From assembly GCA_004026145.2 (NCBI GenBank), contig CP034995.1, forward strand, positions 355,001-419,000: a DNA stretch of 64,000 bases, given 5' to 3'. Source of the stretch: Takifugu bimaculatus (Eukaryota; Chordata; Actinopteri; Tetraodontiformes; Tetraodontidae). The notes under the pieces are model-generated. The model searched no databases and was not told where the DNA came from. It was given only the letters and a program-made list of their open reading frames with translations. Position numbers and translations under genes: made by a program. Shown in pieces: positions 35,005-47,216 of this stretch. Position 1 is the first letter of the stretch, and each line of letters starts with the position of its first letter.

Positions 35005-36737
35005 CTACAGGTTTATGGTGTGTTGTACTTGAACCATGTGAATATTTTGCACTGAAAATGGAGGGCTGAATGTACAATAAAGAGCATTTACTCACCTTTG
35101 GTGATTTTGAGTTCCTGTCTGACGTCCTGCAAGAAGGAGCCCAGATGCTCTGCTCCAAATGGCAGGTCCCCCCACAGCCACTGAAGAGCCCACAAGTTCC
35201 CCTTAAAGGCAGAAATGTTACTAGACAAAATCCAAAATATTCATCTAATGCGATATCATTCAGACACCGTGACGTGCTAAAGGAGCAGGGGACAAACCTG
35301 AAATGTACTGAGCACAGGAAGAACTGGTCTGAGAGGAAACTCTACGATTCTAAACCCTAATGCTCCCGTACCAACAGCAGCAAGGCCTGATCTGGGTACT
35401 CCTGTAAACAAAAATAGAGCTTTAGATTTGAAACTGTATAAGAAGACCACAATGGGTGTACCTCCAGAAAGGGTCGTGGGATCTGTATGTGTAGCTGGAT
35501 CTGCTCGAGCAGGATTGCATTCACAGAATCCTTGGCTTCCTTAAATACAGTCAAGAGAGGGAATTAAAACAACGGTAAGTTATGAAAATAAAAGATTTGA
35601 ATTTCAAGCCTTGAACAGGTACATACGAGCAGGAACTTTGGGCTGGGGGCTGGGAGAGCAACGCCCTGAGGCACCCAGGCTGTTGACCACTGTGAGTAAA
35701 CTGGTCCAACACTGCGACTGAAGCGCAGTTACGCAATCAGTACAACAAAACATGCTGATCTGGATGCACGCAGTAAAGGCTTCTAAACGCTTCAGGATTC
35801 AGCGACTTAACATGCACCTACATCAGCGTAGACAGCAGGGCAGCATCTGTGAACCTTGAGGGCAAACTTCACCAACAATTCACGCTTCAGAGGGACAGCA
35901 CCTGCAGAGTGTTTCACCTTTAACATAAAATCTGCATTTGGATTAAAAAAAACCCCACAAACGATAAACTCAGGGACCTTTAATAGGCTCCCACACTGCA
36001 TCAGAGCGGCAGAGGTGAAAAGGATGACTGGCGATGATGCTCTGTGGCGCCGTTGCCGATTTAAAGATATAAAAATAAATTAGGAAGAGTTGCGGAGTGA
36101 AGCGGGAAGCTGGGGCATTCACTGCTGGGAGGAAACCTATCAGAGCGGATGAGAAGTCCCCCGCCAAACACATGAAGAAGGGGATAAGGTCCCGTAACTG
36201 CTGGAGGCTGCTGGGGAAGAAAGATTGAACATTCCAATCAGCAAAAGTTGGAAACATCACTTTCTATTCCAGTTTTTGTGGTGAGAATCATTCTATATGA
36301 AAAATGATTGTTGTAATACACATGCACAATTATCTGCACACTCACAATGCAGCCTCAGCAGACTGGACGACTCGCAGGTATCGACACAACTCCCTGTACC
36401 TGCAGACAGCACAAACACAAGCGGGTCGGTTTTAGAAGCTCTTGTTGGAACAAATGTGGCCTCATGCAGTTGTTTTTATTTGGACCTCTTTTGTCGCTGC
36501 AGTAATTCGCTTCTCAGAAAAATGACAGACATGTCTTCGGCCAGGACGTCCTTCTTTTTCCCTTCTTTTCGGACGCCCGAAATATTTTGCCCCTTCAGCA
36601 CCGACACCAGCAAAATATCAGTCCAGGGACGGACACACAGGCTGAATCACACAAGCCAAAACAACGCAAGAAGTGTTAATGCTGCAGTCTCATACTGACC
36701 TGTCAACCAGAGTGCAACGTTGTAAATCAAAGACTCC
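35005..36737 (-). CDS. uncharacterised helical-exon chain, 3' part of (or next to) the Cys-rich gene
   Basis: Not recognised. Eleven consecutive exons on the - strand keep phase: about 36737-36700 (start unclear), 36641-36486, 36399-36346, 36210-36123, 36041-35978, 35931-35818, 35717-35623, 35539-35462, 35401-35372, 35201-35096, 35051-35005 (stop). They encode a Leu-rich, probably all-helical protein: 'PWTDILLVSVLKGQNISGV', 'YRELCRYLRVVQSAEAA', 'LQQLRDLIPFFMCLAGDF', 'LKRELLVKFALKVHRCC', 'NAILLEQIQLHIQIPRPFL', 'GNLWALQWLWGDLPFGAEHL'. The run of matching phases over ten introns argues strongly for real coding sequence. How it joins the gene at 37043-38591 is unclear: that gene has its own stop, and I could not find a convincing linking exon. 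Confidence 0.6.
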
Positions 36738-37042
36738 AAATGATGTACATTTTAATTTTTTTGTACATGGGCTGAAGCACAATGTGTGCCCGCATGAGAG
36801 AAGGGGGTAAGTGAGCGTGTGCTTGTTCCGGGGGCCTCCTTTTTTTATGAAGTTGACTGCCTGTTGTTGTTTGTGTTTGCTCTTATGTTGTTTTGTTATA
36901 TAGTGTAATAGTGATGTGAGTATTTGTGGCCTGTCTACATGTATATGTTGGACATCAGACATGTACGACCACATGGATTTCCTCACTGGGGATAATAAGG
37001 TTACCATATATAAGATAATAAAGTAATATTAATCATAAATTT

Positions 37043-38591
37043 TTAACCCTTGTGAGCAAAGTGACACTGAAGCAAAAGCTGTTCCTCTGACACACAGATA
37101 AACACATGCCTGTTCCTGAAGTTCTTCAGCTCAATAGGTAAAGGAAACCGCCTGTAAAAATCCTGTATTTTTTGTCTGAACTCTGGGGTGAAATCGGCCA
37201 TCACCAGCTGCCTCTGCAGCGACGATATGACCCTGGAAATAAAAAGGTGCTCATGAAAGTACAAATCAAAGCAACGAGACGCAAGATTGCTGACGCCTGT
37301 ACGTTTACCTATGAAGTAAGCACGCCTTGGCTTTATTAACATCAGCCACGGGGGACGGTAACATCAGACTACTGTAAAACACAAAAAGACATTAATTAGA
37401 CATTAGACATTAATTAGACATGCTACGTATTGTGTTTGCGTACCCCGGACAGCTGATATGTCGGACAAACACCTCTGCGGCGCCGAGTCTCAAGATGGCG
37501 GCAGCTCTGTCATTCTGTTTATCAGCTTCATAGAGGAATGATGACACAAGTTCATACACGGGTGTGTAGCTGCATGACAGGAAGGTTTGGTGAAAAATGG
37601 CATCGCGTAACCTTGAGACCCGGAGTCATCGAACTCGTCACTCACTCGTGAATAAGGCGTTTTTGATGTTGAGCGTTTGGTCCATACTCCATCAGCGACT
37701 GTCCCCTCAGGAATATAGAAAACTGTACAAATGCCTCTTTTTTGAAGATCAGCAGCATTTTCTCTACAAAAGATCAAGGCAAGTTTAAACATGCAACAAC
37801 AGCCTTCATGATGTGGGCAAGATGCCCCTGGAGGCTCCATAATACTGTAGGGTACCTGCACGACGCAGATGCTCGTCCACTTCAGACACGGTGAGGTTGA
37901 AAGCCTGCAGATCTCCCAGCACCGTGCTGTCCCTGAGGTTGCTCCAGTAGGTGCTTCTCTTGTGGCTGTTGCAGTGGCAGATGCCACCCTGACACCACAA
38001 TACACACTGGGGGATACACAACGTTAATACAGCACTGAGGGTTTAAAAAAATAATCAAATGAACTGATTCTTTTGGGGACATCGAAGTGACTGATCACAT
38101 ACTGATGATGCCAGCTTGTCACAGATGTAGCAGAAGCACTGATCACAAATGAGCTGATTACCAGCCAAGGGGGCATCAGTGGCACGATCTTCAGCACTGA
38201 ACAACAGCCCAGAAGACTTATTAAATGGACTGTTTCTTTTTCTGTAAAAGGTGTGTTTGGCAATATTCTTACGTAAAAGGATGAATGGGGCAGTCGTAGC
38301 GTGCGTGAGGCAACACCTCAGCACGACGGGAGAATGTGACCACCAGGTCTTCTTCCAACGTGCTGGGAGTTAAAGCAGTGTCTGAAACACAGGCCAGTGT
38401 TTACAACGTAGTAATAACACAACAGACACCGGTGGGTGACTAGAGTAAATCCAAATGTTACCAGTCTCTCTACTGTCTTCTGGCTCCACGATGTAAACTG
38501 AGGATTCATCACACGCTACGTCATTTTCAGGGGCTTCATCTTCATCATCGCTGAGGATGATGACTTCTATATCGTTTGCTGTTGTACCCAT
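37043..38591 (-). CDS. uncharacterised protein with SIM-like motif and Cys-rich module
   Basis: Not recognised. Eight exons in perfect phase: 38591-38462, 38381-38273, 38196-38103, 38006-37856, 37763-37646, 37569-37444, 37371-37309, 37232-37043 (326 residues, or longer if spliced to the exons below 36740). Residues about 7-20 read 'DIEVIILSDDEDEA', a hydrophobic core followed by acids, typical of SUMO-interaction motifs. Residues about 70-140 hold 'YDCPIHPF', 'CDQCFCYICDKLASS' and 'WCQGGICHCNSHKRSTYW', a dense Cys/His set likely to bind zinc. The rest is helical: 'VYELVSSFLYEADKQNDRAA' and 'EFRQKIQDFYRRFPLP'. A 5' UTR exon probably lies at 39381-39470. A nuclear role is possible but is inference only. 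Confidence 0.72.
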
Positions 38592-38774
38592 TAGAGGCCT
38601 AATGCATAAAATAAAGACTATCAGTGTAAATGTATCATACAGGCTTCGCAGTGGCTTTTTATGGTTGAGGCCTTCCTCTTTGAAAAAGCTTATTATCACT
38701 AATTCTGTAGTTCCAGTTATTATCCTAGACAGACAAATTATCATACTTAGAGGGTCCTCTAATTATTAGGTTAA

Positions 38775-39144
38775 TATTTTTGTTATGCTGCTATGGGTCG
38801 AGGCTGCTGGGATCCAGAATCATGATCACCTGAAAGACCTCCGTCACCCTGCTGGGTCATGGGTCTGGGCTGACCCACTCAACTCTACCGGCAGTTTATT
38901 ATAATTAATATATTTCTATGATCATTGCCTATTCTCGCCTATATCTGTCCTGCCACTTCTCCTCTCTCTTTACCCAGCCGGCCATAAGCAGGAGGGTCCC
39001 CCTATAGGAGCCTGGTCCTGCTCAAGGTTTATTCCTGTTAAAGGGGTTTTTCCTTGCCACTGTTGCTTGTTGGGGGTCAGGCCCTGGGATTCTGTAAAGC
39101 GCCTAGAAACAATTTTGAGTGTAACAGACGCTATATAAATAAAG

Positions 39145-39175
<31 letters not shown>

Positions 39176-39180
39176 AAGGC
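38775..39180 (+). mobile_element. interspersed repeat with LINE-like 3' tail
   Basis: Contains 'CCTGGTCCTGCTCAAGGTTT', 'TTCCTGTTAAAGGGGTTTTT', 'TAAAGCGCC' and 'GCTATATAAATAAAGATTGA', followed by a (TTGA)n run. This is the common teleost L2-type LINE/SINE 3' tail. It lies in the 5' intron of the Cys-rich gene, opposite to the gene's sense. Confidence 0.8.
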
Positions 39181-39380
39181 CTTCGCTCCATAGATCAGGA
39201 GTAAGAGAACTACCATCTTATGCGAGTATAAACCAAACGCTTGATTTGCTATTTCAGACGATTTCTAGCTTTCACCACGACAGAAAGTAGGACGGTAAAG
39301 GTTTTGATATTGAAGAATTCATTGCTCAAAAGTTGATTGAAATACAATAAAAGTAACGAGGATAACATGACATTTCTTAC

Positions 39381-39470
39381 CTTTACTGTCTTGTCTAAAG
39401 CAGGTAAATGAATTGTTTTTGGCGCCGTTGGTCTTTACTATACGTAACCGGATGTTGTGTCTTCTTCGCC
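39381..39470 (-). promoter_or_regulatory. probable 5' UTR exon and TSS of the Cys-rich gene
   Basis: On the - strand a strong donor (AAAG|GTAAG) at 39381/39380 ends a non-coding exon that begins in a short GC-rich patch near 39450-39475. It would splice to the exon carrying the ATG at 38591. Inferred from the donor and position only. Confidence 0.45.
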
Positions 39471-39922
39471 GCTTTCCTCATTAGGGATATTCATCCTGCT
39501 AGCGCCCCTTAGTGGACGTAGAAAATAGTAACGTCTAACTTTCTACTAGAATTTCTTTACAATACTTCTTTGATTGATAGGGTTAGTGTTAGGGTTGATA
39601 AGCAGATTCTGTGTTGCTTATTTGAATGTTCATATATATCGAAAGGCTTTAAAATGAGATTCTATATACAGTAACAATTCTATATAATACAATTCCTATT
39701 TTATAGTTGAAATATCCACTAAAGAATGTGCAAAAAATATCTTGTATTGTTTTATTCAAGTAATGCCGATTACTTTCTCTGTATTTTTTAGAACTTGTGC
39801 CAGTATTTTTTACTATCTAAAATATACAGTAGACTGTACAGAATCTTTCAATCTATTTAATTTACAGTAAAAAGTCCATATACATTCAGAGAGTTGAGAC
39901 AACTGAGACGAAATATTGTTTT
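39471..39922. other. short spacer and ptcd1 3' UTR
   Basis: AT-rich DNA between the Cys-rich gene promoter and the ptcd1 stop. A - strand AATAAA (TTTATT at 39751-39756) is the likely ptcd1 polyadenylation signal. No other feature seen. Confidence 0.6.
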
Positions 39923-42900
39923 TCAGGATCGATCTGATCGGTCACTGGTGCTATTCTTGCTCTTGATGTGAACTTTAACTCTCCTGGCTGCTGCTGCCTG
40001 TCTTCTCTGGGATTCAGTCAGTCCATCTGCAGCATCTGTTTTCACAAGTGCAGAATCGGTCTCCATCTTCAGCTGCACCTGCTCATCCTCTTTGCTGACA
40101 GCAGGCATCTCCTTCAGCCACTGGTGGTAGTAGCCACGGAAACCATCAATGTGGACCAGATAGTTGTTTCTGGACTTGTACTGCAGTAATAGAAGAATAG
40201 ACCTTGCTAAAATGCCCAAAAATGTACAAAAGGCAGCACATTATGGAAGTAATAGTTAATTATTCAATGTCAAAAGTCAATAAAGTGAAAATAACAAGAC
40301 AAATTATTTCATGCATACGGATGTTTCTTGACACCAGCTCTAAATCTGAAAAGTTGTTGTCATTGTCTATATTAGCATGTTATAGCACTGTCAGCTTGGT
40401 GCAGCTGTGGTTCATTTAAACCTTCAGAGTTTCCAATTAGATTTTATGTTTCAGGAAGAGACCTACCTGGTTGTAACTGAGAGGATATTGGGCAGCAAAT
40501 TCCAGCTGTTGAATGATGAGTTCGGTGGGCCAAACCTCCATGCTTTTCATGGTCTTGAGGATTGTTTTGAGGTAGACATAATCCAGTCTTTTAGCCGCTC
40601 GTCCAATAAGAGCGGAGAACACATGGCTGTTAGGTCTGACTCCTGCAGCCTGTGAAAACATCAAGAGTTAACATTTTAAATGTAACTGTTACTATCGTGA
40701 AAATTAAAATTTAAAAGTCTGTGATGATCTATTTTACCAACTGTCCATCCTGTGCTGCCAGATATAGTTTAGATGTGTGATACATTACCTCCATGTCTTT
40801 TAGCAGCTGCAGACCATCTTTCTGTCGCTCACAGCCTAATGCCAGACAGCCAAATGTCTGCACGTTCACACTGACGTTGCGCTGTTTCATCACACTCAAC
40901 ACAGCCTGGGAAAAGAAAACATCACAATGACATCAATGTATATTTCACCCATTCACACCCAGCAACAGTGTTAAAATCTTCAAAATGTAGAAAACTTACC
41001 TTTGCCCCCTCTGGGTCACCACTTCTAACTGCAGTGCGAATCGCAGAGTTAAAAAAGGGAACATCAAGCTTTATTTTATGTTTCTTGGCCACTTTCAGCA
41101 GCATTTTCAAAGATGTGTAGCCCGGCTCCATCATGTCAGCTAGCAGAGTCAGAGTTCGAAGGTCGGGACTGAGTCTGTTAGCTTCCATCTTGTCCAGGAA
41201 ACCTTTAGGTCCTCCAATGAGCGCAAGTCTGTCTGATACTCCGTCGACAGAGCCGAGGGAGATCACACCACCCACCTTATCCTCAAATATGTCCAGCAGG
41301 TTCAGGCCGGCGCCATCAGCTGGATTAACAGGCACTGGAGCACTTTGTCTGACTGGTATCAGCTGTGTCATGTCCTGCTTGCTGAGGGAGTCCTCCTCTG
41401 TGTCTCTACCGTCCTGATTACACTCACTGAGATGATCGGCCTGGATGAACAATTGCCTCTCCAGAAGGTCAATGTCTATCGCATTTTTGCTTCCTGAAGC
41501 CGACAGATTTCCCCTCTCAGACTGCTGCGCAGGCCTGAGGAGCAGGTTTGTGGCCAGGGCAGGGTCACCAATCCCACAGTCCCTTGCGGTTCGCAAAAGC
41601 AGGTTGTAGTTTTTTGAATCCGGAAGAATCCCCGAATTCAACATCTGTCTCCAAACCTGAAACAAAATTACATTAAGGGGTTGTTAAAAATTTGCTAAAC
41701 TAACAGGCTGAATATTTCCCAGTTGCCTTTTATGCCTCATCATGATAAAGGAAATACTGCTACCTTATCAGCGGGGCTACATGCATGTGACTGCATAAAG
41801 ATGCATAACTATAAAGCCACCGTGTGCGTACCTGTAAGGCCAGTCTGAATCCTGCATCTTTATCGTTCACACAGGCCATCAGCAGGAAGTGAAACGTCTT
41901 CTGAGTTACAACATGGCCGTTCTGTAGCATCTCCTATCAAACACACACACAAAAAAAAACTCACCAGGAATCATAAATCTGCCACCATTCAGGTGAAAAT
42001 CTCTCCCTCATCCATAACTTCACTTAAATGTCAGTGAGCAGCATACTCTGAGCGTGTGAATGCAGGCGTGGAGGTGGTTGGTGAAGGCATGTGTCTTGAG
42101 AAGGGCGTGGTACGTGATCGTGCTGAGTGGGTAGTTTTTGCGACGCAGTTCCTGCTCCAACTTCAAGGCTTGCTCGAGACCAGCTTCTTTGGATGGCGAC
42201 TCGGCACACGCGTTGAAAAGTGCTGTGTAGGTCGCATCTGTGGCCTCCAGACCCCGTTTCTTTAACTGCAAGATGCACAATCACAGCAACTTAAATGTGT
42301 GGTTTGAAAAGTTCAAATCACTCTATGAATATATAAATCTAATTATTGTTTGCTAAAATATATACAATTGAAGCTAAAACTAGTAATAATTCTACTGAGT
42401 TGTTAGTTTTTAGACATCACCAGAACTATTTCTCTAGAAGCTACACCTACACGAATTTTACACTGCAATATGTACTGTTTGTATTCAATGAATTGTTTTC
42501 ATTTGAAAGAACTGCAAAATCCGTTTAAAGCATATTTAGCAGAGCGGTGGAGATTGCACATGTGCAGTGTAGATGTAGCCATAAATCATATGTACCTACG
42601 TCATTGTAAAGTTTAAAGGCCTGCTTGAGTTGTCCAGCTCGCCCACAGCCGCCTATCAGGACAGAATAGTTAAACTCCTCTGGCTGCAGCCTCTCCGCCT
42701 GCAGCATGTCTCTGCTGAACATGTCCAAAGCCTCCTGCAGCTGTCAGACAACAAAACCAACAATTAAATAGAGAAAAACAAAACCGGACGTGATACGTCA
42801 GATAAATGTCCAGACCTTGTTCTCCTTAATCAGTTGTTTGCACTGTAAGAAGTACCAGTATGCTGTGTTTCTTCTCCCAGGTCTCCTGTGAGGTTTCACC

Positions 42901-43295
42901 TGATCTTCCTGTTCCTTATCCTCCTCCTGTCGGTATCGCAGTTCGTGAACATCGGGGCTGGTTTTCCTGAACCACTTTCTGGAGGACATGTCAACTGAGA
43001 GAGAGCCAAAATTCTCCCGATCTGGCAGGTCACGGGAGTCTGAAGGGTCCGGAACGTTGCCCCCGAGGGCAGTGGTGGAAAGGGACAGAGATTTGGCTGT
43101 AAAACCGCTTGGGAAACGCCATAGATTTGCTGTGAGGAGCCTGGGTGTCTGGTGTTGTGAAAAAAATGCTATCCGGACAAGATTTGCGGTACTGTGTGAG
43201 CTTTTTCTAACCGACCAAGGCAGGGCCAACATAATACTCGGTGCTGAAACTGTCCCTCTGTTTCGTACACACGAAGAGACGACTGAGGTTAACAT
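39923..43295 (-). CDS. ptcd1: pentatricopeptide repeat protein PTCD1, mitochondrial
   Basis: Mitochondrial matrix RNA-binding protein involved in leucine tRNA levels and 16S rRNA/ribosome maturation. Eight exons: 43295-42816, 42740-42600, 42265-42047, 41933-41832, 41656-41000, 40905-40789, 40649-40467, 40180-39923 (about 718 residues). ATG at 43295 gives a basic, Ser-rich presequence ('MLTSVVSSCVRNRG'); an upstream frame is open but begins with GTG. PPR motifs include 'FNYSVLIGGCGRAGQLKQAF', 'DATYTALFNACAESPSKEAG', 'TYHALLKTHA', 'NYNLLLRTARDCGIGDP' and 'VQTFGCLALGCERQKDGLQL'. The order and spacing match human PTCD1. The C-terminus is Lys/Arg/Ser-rich and diverged. Confidence 0.95.
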
Positions 43296-44317
43296 TTTTT
43301 TCGTCTTAAGTTTGTCAAAAATGCCAATTATTGTGTTTTGGTGTACCCTACTCACGCTGACGCCGCCATGTGTAAAGAAGCAAGTAAACGATCAAGACCT
43401 GAATAGTAGATTATGATCAATGCAATAAAGAACTTCGACCCAATCGCTTCTTCGGATAATTGGGACGTAGGTGGTGCTTTAATCCTTTATTATTCATTAC
43501 TGGATTCGATATATTGTGGAATAAGTTGTAATTACTCTGTATTGCACGTCTATGTCTGAACGACTACATCGTCGATACATTAGCGGGACTGTGCAACTGA
43601 GAAAGTCGTCCCCGGTCACAGAAGTCAGCGTGGATGAGTCCTTTAATTTTGACCGTGGAAATTTTACTTAAGGTGAAAGTATGACAATACTCAGGGATAA
43701 GACAGGTCGATTTTTTTTTTTCATCTTACATGTATGAACCCACAAAGATTCCAGAATATGTAATCACAAAGAAAGCCTTTATTTTGGTCGAAATATTGTC
43801 CTACTTTTGTAACCAACTATCCTTGTGAGAAACACTTAAAAATGCATTTGATTTATTAACAATACATTTTCTGTAGCAAGTGTATGAAAAGCTGACCTTA
43901 TTACATGTTAATCATGGCCATGAAAGAATGACTGTATTTCTCTAGCAGTTTTTGATGGTTTGGTGTTTTGTCAATTTTACTTGTTGGAAAATACTGTATA
44001 AGTATTTAAAAAATATTTTGATCATAACAAAATACAGTGTGATTTCAAAGTGTGAAGATTATACAGCCAAGAATTAAAAATGAATCTACATGGAGTTTAT
44101 TACATCACAGTATGATACATGTCACACAACATATTTTGGCACATTTTAAATGCAACTGATTGATATCATACATTTTTGGGAGCTAAGAGCCAGATGGCAC
44201 CTAATGCGAACTGTCCAGGAAACATCAATCTTCCATTCAACATTATATATTTGTGGTTTTGAAAAAAAAAGCACCTTAATTGCTGAGCACCAATCACGCT
44301 TAAGATTTGTGCCGATG
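43296..44317. other. ptcd1 promoter and fbxl18 3' UTR
   Basis: The ptcd1 5' end with a 'GGCGGCGTCAGCGTGAG' patch (- strand) near 43355-43375 could be a TSS exon with its donor. The remainder is AT-rich and includes the likely fbxl18 3' UTR with a - strand AATAAA near 44096. No gene seen. Confidence 0.5.
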
Positions 44318-47216
44318 TCACAATGGTGACAAATGTGGTGGTTGTGCGACGTGACTCTGGAACAAAGTTAGCCGGTCTAGCAGTGTTAGCGGAATGCCTC
44401 TGATGACCGAAGGGAGGTCTTCGTGCTGTAATGGATAGATGACCACACTCAAAGCTGGACGAGCCTCTGAAAATCTAACAGAAAAAGACAACATTTTGCA
44501 ACATCGCTTGTCTTTTAGCAACATTTTGGTTCTTCAAGTGCAAAAACTAACCTTTCTAGCAAAGCTTTTTCCAGCGTGCGACAGGCCACCAAGGTGCCGC
44601 CCATGAACATGTGACACATGACAACATGGCCGCATCGCGCCATGAAGGTTTCTGTAGCTGTTGAGTCAAAAGTCCCACTACGTGAGATAAGGCAGAGGCG
44701 CTGCAGACAGGAACAGCAGGACAGAGCCTCAAAGAAAGACGTGTTGGCGTTTAGGTAGGGCTGCTCCAACCTGGACACAAACATAAACCTTCAGTACATA
44801 AAGAGATGAACATTTACAAACTGGTGTTTGAATTCATATAGATCATAGTGAAAACACAACAACCAAACAACTCCACATCTGACCAAAAGCTAAGTCAGAA
44901 AGCATGGAAAAATTCTAAAATAGCCTCAGATTCTATGCTACACAATTTTAAATGACATAAACAATGACATAAACTATTACTTCGGTATTTAGATCAAATT
45001 CTACTGTAGTGTAAAAGATACAGAGCATCTTCTGACCTTAGTTCCTGCAGTTGCGTGCACTGTTTAAGAGTGTCCAGCAGTGCAGAGGTGTAGCTCATCG
45101 TTTTCAGTGATCCCAGGTTGGCAAGTGATAACACCTGAAGGTCTTTGCACTGCTTGGCCAGCTGCACCAGACCTGTCCCCTTCAGGACACCTGGTAGTCC
45201 AGCCAGAGTCAAACAACGTAGTCTTGTCAAACCTCCGAGTGTTGCCAAGTGTGAATCTCCAACTCCACGTGCCCATGCGCACATACCACGAGGCTCCACA
45301 CTCGCACGACTGCAAGGCTCGAGCCGAGGCAAAACAGAGATAAAACCGGGGCCTATGATTTCTAAGGTCTCCAAAAGAGGACACCCAGCTAAAAGCTGAT
45401 TGAGCCCTGCGGTGCTGTCCCCGGACTGAGAAGGGTCTGAATCAGCCTTGTAATTCTGTAGTCCCACACGTGGAGTCTTCTTCAAGCCCAATAACAACGC
45501 TGAAGGAGATGTGTGGTGTATAGAAATCTGGGGTGTGTTTATGCCATCTGATAGAGCACAGGCAGGCAGGGTGAGAGACTGAAGATGTCGAAATTTGGCC
45601 AAACTGGCACACAAGTGTAAGTCCCCCTCTTGTCTGGTTATATTTTCATGGTGGTAGTGTGTGTGCATCAGGTTCAGGTGTTTAACACTGCAACAGCACT
45701 CTGCTAACCGACTAACTGTCCAAGAAGCCAGATGATCCTCCACACTTCTGGAGTCTGAATAAAGAACCTGGTTGATGCCACTGAGATTAAGGCTGGTCAG
45801 CTGCGTGGCGTCTTTCACCCCTCCCTCCATCAGTGACTGGAAGACCTGCGGCCAAATTGTGGGGCATCGGCTGAAGCTGAGGTGCTTTGGACTGTTTCCC
45901 TCCAGAGCCCTGCTGAGAGATAGAGGATCCAGCCAGGACCGCGGGAGCTGTAGGGCCTCCAAGTCACCACGCTGACCCAAGCTCTGAGCCAGTGATGGTG
46001 CAGCAGGCCAGTGAACAGGGTTTGGGCCAGGAATAGACACGAGGAAAACTCTGAGATGTTTAGGTACGTGGACACTGAAGACTGCCAAGTAGAGCAGGAG
46101 AAGTGTCTGGTTCACCTAAAAACATCAACAAAGAGATGACCAATTATCTGCAAAGTTCTGCGGACTGTGCACATTGGAGACAGGAACTAGCACAATCACA
46201 CACTCACCTCTCCTGGAGCTAGCCTGGCAGTGAACTCCTCCAGTTGTTGGTAGTGAGGCACGCTGCTCTGGCCCACCATTAACTGACAGCTAACACCAAC
46301 ACCTTCTCTGGTCACATCTGAGATGTCAAACTGCAACATCAGCCTGCAATGTGGGAACCCACACACTTAAAATGTGTCACCCTGGTACTTTGATAAGGCT
46401 CGGATTGTAATTCGATAGAGTTCTTACTTGCGGAGCTGAGCACAACATGGCACTACACCATAACTCGGCGTCATTAGCGTCTGCCTGAGCTCCGACAGGC
46501 GGCTTAGAGTATCCACTGCCTCAGAAGTGAGAGCAGCCAAGTTGAAGCCAATTTTCACATCAAAAGCAAGTGATCTGAGCAGAGAGAGGGAGGAAAGGAG
46601 GCGGGAGAGACGAAGGGAAGACACACGACATCCGGTGACATCAAGGTGTGTCACTCCTCTGCAGCAAGCAAGAACATCCACTGTACACCCAGCCAACCAG
46701 TAGCAACCATTCAGACTGAGAGACTGCACATGATTGGCCAGCTGCTTCAGTGTATTCCGAAATGACTGATTATTTGCCTGTGGGAGGAAAAAACAATTCT
46801 TTCTGCAAATTCCCTTCATGATGTGTAGCTCAATAAAAGCTTTAGCTGTATGATTATACATACAGTCTTCAGCAAATCAGAAAGAATTCCTATTAAGGCA
46901 GATTTACCCGGTAATCCTCGGACAAGTTGACGTTTGAGAGCAGGCTTTTATCATGGCACAATGTATGAAACTTGCTGCACACTTTTGCTACATTCATCAA
47001 CAGGTCACACACTGGAACATAGCGGAGGATGCAGAGCAGGATCTCGTCAGATAAATCCGATATTCCCACTGAAGTTGAAGACATCGTATCCACCTCATGT
47101 ATGGCCTGAGTCAGACAAAGAGAGACATTCATAGGTGCCTCAACGCTACTTATATTTTCAGTCACCTCCACAAAAGACTTCGACAAATGACCAAATATCA
47201 GGTCTTCATAATCCAT
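44318..47216 (-). CDS. fbxl18: F-box and leucine-rich repeat protein FBXL18
   Basis: Substrate receptor of an SCF (SKP1-CUL1) ubiquitin ligase. Six exons in phase: 47216-46908, 46777-46428, 46343-46208, 46115-45037, 44770-44552, 44474-44318 (749 residues). The F-box is visible near residues 50-90 ('ISDLSDEILLCILRYVPVCDLL'). LRR strands follow ('HVQSLSLNGCYWLAGCTVDVL', 'LTSLNLSG', 'LRCLTLAGLPGVL', 'LQVLSLANLGSL'). 'TLMTPSYGVVPCC' and 'CQLMVGQSSVPHYQ' are near-identical to human FBXL18, as is the C-terminal 'RPALSVVIYPLQHEDL'. An in-frame Met at 'MSSTSVG' (about residue 45) could be the real start if 'CTCAG' at about 47108 is an acceptor. Confidence 0.95.

Noticed and set aside
36690..37007. 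A 105-codon open frame on the - strand between the two halves of the uncharacterised gene
   Set aside because: Low-complexity Lys/His/Gln composition and no acceptor that links it to the upstream exons; only its last dozen codons are supported by phase with the next exon.
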